NCBI RefSeq assembly: GCF_024320865.1
Contig: NZ_JANDBD010000013.1
Location: 166,029-230,028 of the forward strand
DNA: 64,000 nucleotides
DNA from: Mycolicibacterium arenosum
GTDB taxonomy: Bacteria > Actinomycetota > Actinomycetes > Mycobacteriales > Mycobacteriaceae
Reading direction: 5' to 3'
Program-made: the position numbers and the translations under genes
The notes under the pieces: generated by a model
What the model saw: only the letters and a program-made list of their open reading frames with translations
What the model was told of the DNA's origin: nothing
Database searches by the model: none
In this document: positions 32,409-40,255 of the stretch, piece after piece
How positions within the stretch are numbered: position 1 is the first letter of the stretch
Layout: each line of letters opens with the position of its first letter

Positions 32409-34292
32409 GTGGAAGCCAGCCGCACGACCAATCTCGCATTTGAAGCGACCCCGGCCGCCGAACGGCCGACTACGGATGACCGAGCGCGCACGCTCGTGAC
32501 GCCGCCCGGTCCCATCGAGAACTACGCGCTGCTCGCCGACCTGCGTACCGCCGCCCTGGTCGGCCTCGACGGTTCGATCGACTGGCTCTGTCTGCCCCGG
32601 TTCGACTCATCGTGCTGCTTCGCGCGCATCCTCGGTGACGACTCCAGCGGGCACTGGCGCATTGGACCGTCTGGCGCGGTGAGCGAGATCCGGCGCCGGT
32701 ACCGCGGGGATTCGCTGGTGCTAGAGACCGAGTTCGACACCCCGGAGGGCACCGTGCGGTTGATCGACACAATGACCCCCGAGGTCGCCGATACCGATGA
32801 TGCTCCGGAGGTGCTGCGGATCGTCGAGGGCGTCCGCGGGACCGTCGAGGTGGAGCACAGCTGGGTGGTGCGGTTCGCCTACGGGCATGCCGTGCCGTGG
32901 GTGCGGCGCGCTGGCGGCGGGATCCTCGCGGTGGCGGGTCCGGAGGCGGTGCTGCTGCGCGGTGATGTGCTGCCCGAGCGGGTGCCCGGCGAGCGGGCTC
33001 ATCGCGGCCGGGTCATCGTGCGCGCGGGCGAGCGGTACACCTGGACGATGCAGTGGGTCGCGAGCCCCGACCGGCTTCCCCCGCCACTCTCGCCCGTCGA
33101 CGCGGTGGCGGCCACCGAGCGGTTCTGGACACAGTGGAGCAGTCAGATCCGCTACGACGGCCCACACGCCGAGACGGTCCGCCGCTCGCTGCTCACCCTC
33201 AAGGCGCTCACTTATGCGCCCAGCGGGGGCATCGTCGCCGCCCCGACGACGTCGTTACCGGAAACGCCTGGCGGCGAACGGAACTGGGATTACCGCTTTT
33301 GCTGGCTGCGCGATGCGACCTACACCCTGATCGCACTGGACGCGTTCGGCCTGAGCGCTGAGGCCGCCGCGTGGCGGAACTGGCTGCTCTACGCCGTCGC
33401 GGGCGATGCGGCCGACACCCAGATCATGTATGGCATCGGCGGCGAGCGGCACCTGGTGGAATGGGAGGCCGACTGGTTGCCCGGGTACCACGGCGCACAG
33501 CCGGTGCGCATCGGCAACGGCGCGTACCGACAGCTGCAGCTCGACGTCTACGGCGAGGTGATGGACGCCCTGCATGTCGCCCGGCAACGCGGCCTCGAGC
33601 CCGACGCCAACGCATGGGCGCTACAACGGGGACTGATGGCGCACCTGACGCGGATCTGGCAGCAACCCGACAAGGGCCTGTGGGAAATACGCGGGCCCGA
33701 GCGATACTTCACACATTCGCGCGTCATGGTCTGGGTGGCGTTCGACCGCGCGGTTCGCGCGGTCACCGATTTCGGGCTGGACGGGCCTGTCGAACAGTGG
33801 GCGGCGCTGCGCGACGCGGTGCACGCCGAAGTACTGGAACAAGGGTGGAACGACACCGTCGGCGCCTTCACCCAGTCCTACGGCGGCACCGAGCTGGACG
33901 CGGCGACCCTGCTGCTGCCCGCGGTCGGGTTCCTGCCCGGCGACGACCCGCGGGTGCTGTCCACGCTGGACGCTGTCGCGCGCGAGCTCAAACACGGCGA
34001 CCTCGTCGAGCGCTACCGAACCGGCGCCGAACGGGGCAACGACGGGCTCAAAGGCCAGGAGGGGGCCTTCATCATCTGCTCGTTCTGGTTCGTCAACGCA
34101 CTGGCACTGGCCGGTCGCCGCGCCGAGGCCGAGGCAATGTTCGGTCGACTGGTGGCGCGCACCAACGACGTCGGACTGCTGGCCGAGGAGGTGCAGACCG
34201 GAACCGGTGCGTTCCTCGGCAACTTCCCCCAGGCGTTCAGCCACCTCGGCCTGGCCGGCAGCGCCGCACTGCTCTACGGGGCATCGAGGTGA
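32409..34292 (+). CDS. GH15 glucosidase/trehalase-like protein
   Basis: A 627-residue cytosolic glycoside hydrolase of the GH15 (glucoamylase/trehalase-like) family, near full length. The N-terminal beta-sandwich begins with IENYALLADLRTAALVGLDG and IDWLCLPRFDS. The (alpha/alpha)6 barrel contains the family signature NWDYRFCWLRDATYT, and later GNGAYRQLQLDVYGEVMD and KGLWEIRGPERYFTHSRVM. Catalytic glutamates are expected in KGLWEIRG and near the C-terminal segment GLLAEEVQTGTG. It would release glucose from trehalose or a glucan. The stop overlaps the start of the glucose dehydrogenase gene (GTGA), linking glucose release to oxidation. Confidence 0.88.
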   Translation: MEASRTTNLAFEATPAAERPTTDDRARTLVTPPGPIENYALLADLRTAALVGLDGSIDWLCLPRFDSSCCFARILGDDSSGHWRIGPSGAVSEIRRRYRGDSLVLETEFDTPEGTVRLIDTMTPEVADTDDAPEVLRIVEGVRGTVEVEHSWVVRFAYGHAVPWVRRAGGGILAVAGPEAVLLRGDVLPERVPGERAHRGRVIVRAGERYTWTMQWVASPDRLPPPLSPVDAVAATERFWTQWSSQIRYDGPHAETVRRSLLTLKALTYAPSGGIVAAPTTSLPETPGGERNWDYRFCWLRDATYTLIALDAFGLSAEAAAWRNWLLYAVAGDAADTQIMYGIGGERHLVEWEADWLPGYHGAQPVRIGNGAYRQLQLDVYGEVMDALHVARQRGLEPDANAWALQRGLMAHLTRIWQQPDKGLWEIRGPERYFTHSRVMVWVAFDRAVRAVTDFGLDGPVEQWAALRDAVHAEVLEQGWNDTVGAFTQSYGGTELDAATLLLPAVGFLPGDDPRVLSTLDAVARELKHGDLVERYRTGAERGNDGLKGQEGAFIICSFWFVNALALAGRRAEAEAMFGRLVARTNDVGLLAEEVQTGTGAFLGNFPQAFSHLGLAGSAALLYGASR

Positions 34293-35329
34293 GGGCGGCG
34301 ACGCTGATCCCTGGTGACGCCGCCAGCGCCGGGGTCACCGAAATGCCCGACCCCACTCCAGGTGAAGACGAGCTGCTGGTGGACGGGCTGCTAGTCGGGG
34401 TGTGTGGCACCGACACCGAGGTGCTGCACGGCGGGCACGGTGAGCTGCCCCCGGCTGCGGATCGGATGGTCGGGTTTCACGAATCTCTCGGGCGGGTCCG
34501 CGAGGCCCCATCGGGATCCGGCTATGCGGTGGGCGACCTGGTGGTGGGAGTGGTCCGCCGCCCTGACCCGGTCCCGTGCGGGCCCTGTGGCGCAGGTGAG
34601 TGGGACTACTGCCGTAACGGGCGGTACACGGAGCGTGGCATCAAGGCCCTGCACGGCTACGGGTCGCAACGGTGGACCGTGCCGCCGGCCTTCGCGGTGC
34701 GCGTCGACGAGCGCCTCGGCGAACTGGGCGTGCTCACCGAGCCCGCGTCCGTGGTGGCCAAAGCGTGGGAGCAGGTCGACCGGATCTCGTCACGCTCAGT
34801 GTCGCGCCCGCACGTGGCGTTGGTCACCGGTGCCGGACCGATCGGGCTGCTCGCCGCGCTCATCGCCGTGCAGCGCGGGCTGGAAGTACACGTGCTCGAC
34901 CGCGTCACCGCCGGACCGAAACCCGACCTCGTGCGCGACCTCGGCGCGGCGTATCACACCGCCCTCCCCGATGTTTCGCCCGATGTGGTCATCGAGGCCA
35001 CCGGCGCAGCGGCGCTGGTGTTCGACGTGCTGGCACGCACCGGGCCCAACGCGATCACCGTGCTGACCGGCATCTCCGGCGGCCGGCGCACCATCAAAAT
35101 CCCCGCCGGTCAGATCAACGACGAACTCGTGCTGGACAACGACGCCGTGGTCGGCAGCGTGAACGCGAACCTTCGCCACTACCGCTCCGGTGCGCAGGCC
35201 CTCGCCGACGCGGACCCGACGTGGCTGGCGGGACTGCTGACCCGGCGGGTGCCGCTAGCTGACTGGCCCGACGCGCTGGACCACCGACCCGATGACGTCA
35301 AAGTCGTTGTGCAGCTGGACGAGCAGTGA
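34289..35329 (+). CDS. gdh: Glucose 1-dehydrogenase (MDR family)
   Basis: A 346-residue zinc-dependent dehydrogenase of the archaeal/actinobacterial glucose dehydrogenase type. The N-terminal domain has LLVGVCGTDTEVLHGGHGE (catalytic zinc) and GFHESLGRV, and a structural-zinc Cys cluster in VPCGPCGAGEWDYC. The Rossmann motif is VTGAGPIGLL. The C-terminal glucose-dehydrogenase extension (NDELVLDNDAVVGSVNANL) is present. GTG at 34289 is coupled to the GH15 gene, and its stop overlaps the DUF2254 start. A truncated relative lies at 38740-38919. Confidence 0.88.
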   Translation: MRAATLIPGDAASAGVTEMPDPTPGEDELLVDGLLVGVCGTDTEVLHGGHGELPPAADRMVGFHESLGRVREAPSGSGYAVGDLVVGVVRRPDPVPCGPCGAGEWDYCRNGRYTERGIKALHGYGSQRWTVPPAFAVRVDERLGELGVLTEPASVVAKAWEQVDRISSRSVSRPHVALVTGAGPIGLLAALIAVQRGLEVHVLDRVTAGPKPDLVRDLGAAYHTALPDVSPDVVIEATGAAALVFDVLARTGPNAITVLTGISGGRRTIKIPAGQINDELVLDNDAVVGSVNANLRHYRSGAQALADADPTWLAGLLTRRVPLADWPDALDHRPDDVKVVVQLDEQ

Positions 35330-36669
35330 GTCGCTGGACGCGGCTGCGCGAGAGCTTCTGGTTCCTGCCAGCCCTGCTGTGTGCGCTGGCGGTGGTGCTG
35401 GCTGAGGCGCTGATCTTCGTGGACCGCCGCATCGACGAGCGCACACTCGGGCCGATCACCGTCGTGATCAACCGGGTCGGCGAGGCCGGCAGCCGGGACC
35501 TGCTCGGCGCCATCGCAGGTTCGACGCTGACCGTTGCTGCCACCACGTTCTCCATCACGATCGCGGTCCTCGCGACGGCATCGTCGACCTACGGGCCGCG
35601 TCTGGTGCGCAACTTCATGACCGACCGCGCAAACCAATTTGTCCTCGGCGCGTTCGTCGCCACCTTCCTCTACGCACTGCTGGTGCTGCGCTCAATTCGC
35701 GTGCTCGGCAACGACACCGACGAGGTGTTCGTCCCGCACCTGGCGGTCAACGTCGCGGTGCTCTTCGGCATGTTGACGATCGGTGTACTGGTGTTTTTCA
35801 TCCACCACATCAGCGAATCGATCCAGATATGGACACTTGCCGGGAAAACTCGGAGCGAGCTCAACGCCGCCGTCGACCGGCTCTACCCCGAGCAGCTCGG
35901 GCGCGCGCCCGCGGAGGTCGAAAACGCCGCCGGTCGTGGCGATGTACCGGAGCGGCTCGACGCCGACGGTACTCGGGTCCTGGCCCACCGGACCGGGTAC
36001 GTGCAGGGCATCGACGAAGAGCGGCTGCTCACTACAGCCACGTCCCACGACCTTGTGGTATCGCTGTTGGTCCGGCCCGGCAGCCACGCCATAGATGGCA
36101 CCGCCATCGCCGTGCTGTGGCCACCAGACCGTGTCGGACACGAAGCATCGAGTGCCGTCATTGACTGCGTCACGGTCGGCCAGGCGCGCAGCCCCGACCA
36201 AGACGTCGAGTTCGCAGTCCTGGTATTGGAGGAGATGGCCGTGCGCGCCCTCTCGCCTGGCACGAATGACCCCTACACCGCTGTCAACGCCCTCGACGAC
36301 CTGGCCGCCGGCCTGGCACGGCTCGCGGGTCGATCCTCGCCATCCCCGTACCGCTACGACGACAACGGCCAGCTGCGCGTGATGGCACGCCGCGTGGTGC
36401 TCACCGACCTGCTGGACGGGCTGTTCGACGCCATGCGCGTCTACGCAGTCGACCACCCCAGGGTGCTCCGACGGACGCTCGAACTCGCCGAGCAGGTCGG
36501 TGCCGCCAGCTTGCAGCCCGCAGTCCTGGCCCGGCTCAGCGCTCACGTCGCGCGCGTCATCGAGGCGTTCGAACGTAGCGCGCCCCAGACCTGCGATCTC
36601 GTCGAGCTACGCCGTCAAGCCGACGACGTGCAACACAGCTTGTCCTCGCTCAACGAAGCCGGGCGGTGA
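35326..36669 (+). CDS. DUF2254 membrane protein
   Basis: A 447-residue integral membrane protein of the DUF2254 family. Four hydrophobic helices occupy roughly residues 10-165 (WFLPALLCALAVVLAEALIF; a glycine/threonine-rich helix GSTLTVAATTFSITIAVLA; VLGAFVATFLYALLVL; VLFGMLTIGVLVFFIHH). The soluble C-terminal half contains the conserved QSPDQDVEFAVL-type and RALSPGTNDPYTAVNALDDL segments. Function unknown in any organism I can name. Coupled by GTGA to the glucose dehydrogenase gene, so it belongs to the same operon. Confidence 0.85.
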   Translation: MSRWTRLRESFWFLPALLCALAVVLAEALIFVDRRIDERTLGPITVVINRVGEAGSRDLLGAIAGSTLTVAATTFSITIAVLATASSTYGPRLVRNFMTDRANQFVLGAFVATFLYALLVLRSIRVLGNDTDEVFVPHLAVNVAVLFGMLTIGVLVFFIHHISESIQIWTLAGKTRSELNAAVDRLYPEQLGRAPAEVENAAGRGDVPERLDADGTRVLAHRTGYVQGIDEERLLTTATSHDLVVSLLVRPGSHAIDGTAIAVLWPPDRVGHEASSAVIDCVTVGQARSPDQDVEFAVLVLEEMAVRALSPGTNDPYTAVNALDDLAAGLARLAGRSSPSPYRYDDNGQLRVMARRVVLTDLLDGLFDAMRVYAVDHPRVLRRTLELAEQVGAASLQPAVLARLSAHVARVIEAFERSAPQTCDLVELRRQADDVQHSLSSLNEAGR

Positions 36670-37092
36670 CGCACAAGGCTCTGTACCCCGCTTCCGTGGG
36701 GCTGACGACCGAAACTCACGCAACCGCATCTGACGTTAATCGCAAGGCGTACAACCTGTTTCAGCAGCCTGAGAACACCTCAGCGGAAGATTCGATCAAT
36801 CACACCCAGTCCTCAGCGTCCGCACAGGGATCAGTGGTGCAGTAGTTGTGGTACATGAGATTGCCCGTTGCCGATACTGACCGTGATGTGACTCGACGCC
36901 CTGTGTCAATCCAAGCAGTGCGTGGACGCCCACGGCACATGCGCGCACAGCATCTTGCGCCCGACAGTGCAGCGCGCTGGTGGATGTCGCTGACGCGACT
37001 CACGATCGATGCGATCGCCACCCAACACAGTTGAGACACAGACGGCTAAACAACAGAACGACGGGACACGAGGGACGCGAAAGGAGAAGGTA
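36670..37092. other. Intergenic region before the stress-protein gene
   Basis: About 420 bp with lower GC than its surroundings and no frame resembling a known protein. It ends in a strong ribosome site (AAGGAGAAGG) for the gene at 37093 and probably contains that gene's promoter. Nothing else is recognised. Confidence 0.5.
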
Positions 37093-37614
37093 ATGGTTGA
37101 ACAAGCAGCGCAGGCGGCTTCGACGGTGCCGGCGCAGGAGCCCCCACGACAGGTTGTCACCAGTTTCACCCAGTACCGCGATGCGGAGCATGCGGTCGAC
37201 CGACTCGCCAGTCAGCCGTTCGACATTGAACGAATCGCCATCATCGGATCGGATTTGCAATTCGTCGAAGAGGTCAACGGCCGGCTGACCTACGGCGTCG
37301 CCGCCGCGCGAGGCGCGGCCGCCGGCGCGCTGGCGGGCGCCTTGATCGGCTGGGCCTTAGGTCTGTTCGACCTGCTCCAACCCATTATCACAGGGCTCGT
37401 CCTGGCCCTGTACGGAGTCGTGTTCGGCGCCGCGGTGGGCGCCGCGGTGGGTCTCATGCTTCACGCGTTGCGGGGCGGTCGCCGCGACTTCCAAGCCTCC
37501 AGCGCGCTGCGGCCCCGGCACTATGACGTCATCGCGGATGCTGCCGTGGTCGAACGTGCCCGCCAGTTGCTCGACGCGGACGACATTGCGCCTTTGCAGC
37601 GAGAAGCCGGATGA
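37093..37614 (+). CDS. General-stress-protein 17M-like membrane protein (second copy)
   Basis: A 173-residue homologue of the 30886-31395 protein. The cytosolic domain reads QVVTSFTQYRDAEHAVDRLA then FDIERIAIIGSDLQFVEEV. Two Gly/Ala-rich helices follow (GAAAGALAGALIGWALGLF and LALYGVVFGAAVGAAVGLM). The C-terminal domain ends RPRHYDVIADAAVVERARQL. ATG 37093 has AAGGAGAAGG eight bases upstream. Its stop overlaps the start of the HtrA-type lipoprotein gene (ATGA), suggesting both act in envelope stress. Confidence 0.85.
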   Translation: MVEQAAQAASTVPAQEPPRQVVTSFTQYRDAEHAVDRLASQPFDIERIAIIGSDLQFVEEVNGRLTYGVAAARGAAAGALAGALIGWALGLFDLLQPIITGLVLALYGVVFGAAVGAAVGLMLHALRGGRRDFQASSALRPRHYDVIADAAVVERARQLLDADDIAPLQREAG

Positions 37615-38663
37615 CGGCCGAAGCGCAGACCAGGCGCGCCGGAATCCCGGTGGTAGCGGTCGCGGTGACGCTCGTGTTGTCCGCGTGCGCCAATCCGCCG
37701 GATCAGGCCAGCGACCCGTCGAGCAGGAGCCCAACCGTCACGACCACTGCGGTGGCCGAGGAGTCGTCGGCTGCGCCCGGCTATGTCGAGGTGGTCGAAC
37801 GGGTTAGCCCCAGCGTCGTTACCGTGCTGACCGACGGTGGTCAGGGCAGTGGTGTGGTGTTGCGGCCCGACGTCGTCGTCACCAACGCCCACGTGGTCGG
37901 TCAACAACGCAAGGTCTCCATCGTTCTCGCCGACGGCACACGATCGCCCGGGGAGGTGGTCGGCACCGACGAGGTGACCGATGTCGCGGTGGTGCGCACC
38001 GAGCGTGGTGATCTACCGGTAGCGGAGTTCCGCGAGGATCTCCCGCGACCAGGCGAACGGGTCCTGGCCATCGGCAGCCCGTTAGGGTTTCAGAACTCGG
38101 TGAGCGCCGGCATCATTTCCGGGCTGCACCGCGATGTTCCGGGATCGGCCGTGCAGACGTACTCACTGGTTGACCTCATTCAAACCGACGCCTCGATTTC
38201 ACCGGGCAACTCCGGCGGCGCGCTGCTGGATACGCAGGGGCGGGTGGTCGGCATCAACGAGGCCTACATTCCGCCCGCGGCCGGAGCGGTATCCATCGGG
38301 TTCGCGATACCCACCGCCACCGTGCTGGACGTGGCCGAGCAACTGTTGGCCGACGGCACGGCCACGCACCCCTACTTGGGTGTTTCCGCCGGACGACTGA
38401 CCGACCCGATACAACAGCGACTCGACGTCCAGGTCGATCGCGGCGCCGTCGCACTCTTGGTCGACGACGACGCACCCGCCGCCCGCGCGGGTGTCAAGTC
38501 GGGCGATGTCATCGTGGAATTGGCTGGTCAGTCGGTCGGCAGCGTCGAGGATTTGTTGAGCGCGTTGCGCCAGACACGACCCGGCCAGCAGGTTGCCCTG
38601 GTCTTCGTTCGCGGTGATCAGCGTCAACAGGTGGAAGTCACGATCGGGTCGCGGTCCACCTGA
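37611..38663 (+). CDS. HtrA/DegP-type serine protease lipoprotein with PDZ domain
   Basis: A 350-residue exported protease. Residues 1-26 are a lipoprotein signal with lipobox LSAC. The trypsin-like domain has the His in TNAHVVG, the Asp in EVTDVAVVRT and the Ser in ISPGNSGGALLD. Residues ~255-345 are a PDZ domain (YLGVSAGRL, GAVALLVDDDAPAARAGV, GDVIVELAGQSV). Such proteases degrade or chaperone misfolded envelope proteins. It is translationally coupled to the stress membrane protein upstream. It should be anchored to the outer face of the cytoplasmic membrane. Confidence 0.9.
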   Translation: MTAEAQTRRAGIPVVAVAVTLVLSACANPPDQASDPSSRSPTVTTTAVAEESSAAPGYVEVVERVSPSVVTVLTDGGQGSGVVLRPDVVVTNAHVVGQQRKVSIVLADGTRSPGEVVGTDEVTDVAVVRTERGDLPVAEFREDLPRPGERVLAIGSPLGFQNSVSAGIISGLHRDVPGSAVQTYSLVDLIQTDASISPGNSGGALLDTQGRVVGINEAYIPPAAGAVSIGFAIPTATVLDVAEQLLADGTATHPYLGVSAGRLTDPIQQRLDVQVDRGAVALLVDDDAPAARAGVKSGDVIVELAGQSVGSVEDLLSALRQTRPGQQVALVFVRGDQRQQVEVTIGSRST

Positions 38664-38739
38664 CTGCGGATGGCTGACCAGGATGGGACTTTCGGCGCTC
38701 AGCGCACCATAGCGTCAGTGAATGTTAGGAGGATCTAGC

Positions 38740-38919
38740 GTGCAGGCAGTCAAAGTGACACCCGTCGTCCGGGAACAATGTCGGTATCCCAGCGGGCAGG
38801 GCCTATCCGCGTCGAGGGCCGATCTGCTGGTCGATGGTATGGCAATTGGGTTGTGCGGGAAAGACGCTCGCAGCGGGACCACCAAGGGGGCCCTGACGAG
38901 TTGTCTACCCACCCAATGA
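38740..38919 (+). pseudogene. N-terminal remnant of a glucose-dehydrogenase-like gene
   Basis: GTG 38740 is preceded by an excellent ribosome site (AGGAGG). The encoded 59 residues begin VQAVKVTP and contain ADLLVDGMAIGLCGKDA, which lines up with DELLVDGLLVGVCGTDT of the intact enzyme at 34289-35329. Similarity ends there and a stop follows. No downstream portion of the enzyme is present before the nitroreductase gene at 38934. Confidence 0.6.
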
Positions 38920-38933
38920 AATGGAGGCACACC

Positions 38934-39431
38934 GTGTTCACAAACCTCGCCGGCACGGTCGCAAACGGTGGCGCGCGCCTACTGCGATCCCGCCGGCTCG
39001 TGCGCGCTCCGGTCTGGATATACAAAGCCCGAGCCGGGGCACTACTCGGCGCACGAATGCTGATGCTCGAACACATCGGGCGCAAATCCGGTGCACCCCG
39101 CTATGTCGTGCTGGAGGCCTTCGACCATCCCACGCCCGATACCTTCGTCGTCCCTTCCGGTTTCGGCGAGCAAGCGCAATGGTTCCGCAACGTCAAGGCC
39201 AACCCGCGGGTGCGGGTCTACATCCGCAGCAACGCGCCGGTCCCTGCCACCGCGCGGGTCCTCGAGCAGCACGAAGCAGACGACGCGCTCGCCGCATACA
39301 CCCGTCGACATCCGCGCGCGTGGCCACGGTTCAAGTCCGTGATCGAGGCAACCCTCGGCAGCGGAATCAGTGAGATCAACACCGCGCTGCCGTTAGTCGA
39401 GTTGCGCCTCGAACCGGTGACACAGAAATGA
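38934..39431 (+). CDS. DDN-type (F420-dependent) nitroreductase family protein
   Basis: A 165-residue split-beta-barrel protein of the deazaflavin-dependent nitroreductase family, which is expanded in mycobacteria. Landmarks: LLMLEHIGRKSG-like segment (MLMLEHIGRKSGAPRYVVLE), VVPSGFGEQAQWFRNVKANP, and VRVYIRS. GTG 38934 has GGAGG six bases upstream and is preferred over the ATG at 38919. By family it binds coenzyme F420H2 and reduces quinones or nitro compounds. Carried within the integrated element. Confidence 0.85.
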   Translation: MFTNLAGTVANGGARLLRSRRLVRAPVWIYKARAGALLGARMLMLEHIGRKSGAPRYVVLEAFDHPTPDTFVVPSGFGEQAQWFRNVKANPRVRVYIRSNAPVPATARVLEQHEADDALAAYTRRHPRAWPRFKSVIEATLGSGISEINTALPLVELRLEPVTQK

Positions 39432-39657
39432 CGAGGCACCAATTCGACCGAACTGTCCCGACTTCAGCACGTCGTCGGCGTCGCGGTGGGCTGCGGAGTG
39501 GATTGCTTAAGCGGCTGGATTCGTCTTGGAGGCCGACCCCGCCGCCCGAGACGACGGTGGCCGCGGCGGCATCGCGTTGACCAGTAACCGTCAGGACGGT
39601 TTGCGCGTTCTGCGGTCAAGATGGAGGAAGAACATCCGGCTCAATAGGAAGGAAAAG

Positions 39658-39903
39658 ATGACCACATATTCGAACGACTTGGAGTCGGTGGACAGTGTCG
39701 CCCAACGGCTGATGGCAGAATTCGACGGGATCCTGCCAAAGAGGCAGGTGGCCGGCACCGTGCTGCACGCGGTCGCCGACCTCGACGGGCAGGTGCCACC
39801 CGGTGCCTTACCCCAGATGCTGCACCAGCTCGCTCAGCAGCGCCTGCACAGCTCAATCCCCGAGGTGTGGCCCATAGCAGCCACCCCGGCTGACCGGCGC
39901 TGA
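39658..39903 (+). CDS. Small three-helix-bundle-domain protein
   Basis: An 81-residue protein starting at ATG 39658, which follows GGAAGGAAAAG. It is predicted helical (VDSVAQRLMAEFDGILPKRQ, TVLHAVADLDGQVPPGALPQ, MLHQLAQQRLHSSI). It resembles the short three-helix bundle dimerisation domains (DUF3562-like) found beside stress genes in actinobacteria. The biochemical role is unknown. A frame open from 39526 would add 44 residues without a ribosome site. Confidence 0.6.
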   Translation: MTTYSNDLESVDSVAQRLMAEFDGILPKRQVAGTVLHAVADLDGQVPPGALPQMLHQLAQQRLHSSIPEVWPIAATPADRR

Positions 39904-39962
39904 TCCCATCTCCTCGGCTATTCGGGCTGCCACTCGCATTCGCTGCCAGGGTGCACCGCCGC

Positions 39963-40075
39963 GGTGTTCGGGCACGCTGCGCACTGGTCCACGCGGTCGA
40001 CGCGACTTGTCCAAGCGTGCAGACCCTCGAAGCCCAGCGCTACGATGTCCACGCTGACACACGCCACGCTGGATC
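39963..40075 (+). pseudogene. C-terminal fragment of a GS17M-like stress-protein gene
   Basis: The DNA from GGTGTTCGGGCACGC to about CTACGATGTCCACG is a near copy of the segment of the 30886-31395 gene that encodes VFGYAAHWTTRGRRDF and VQTLEAHRYDVYV. A 2-base loss after CCACGCGG and other small changes break the frame. The following stretch to 40255 is open (DQESIDVWVNGRAG... in one frame) but is not assignable. The 39904-40255 gap holds nothing else. Confidence 0.65.
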
Positions 40076-40255
40076 AGGAATCGATCGACGTCTGGGTGAA
40101 CGGCCGGGCTGGGTTGACTGACGAATTCCCCGCAGAGTGTGAGCACCTCAGCGATGATCTAGTCGGGCGCAACGCCGAAGGCGACGACGGGATCGTGAGC
40201 GTCGGCAGGATGGAACTCGTGGTGTACGCGGATCCCTTTCGGGTGTTGGCGATCG

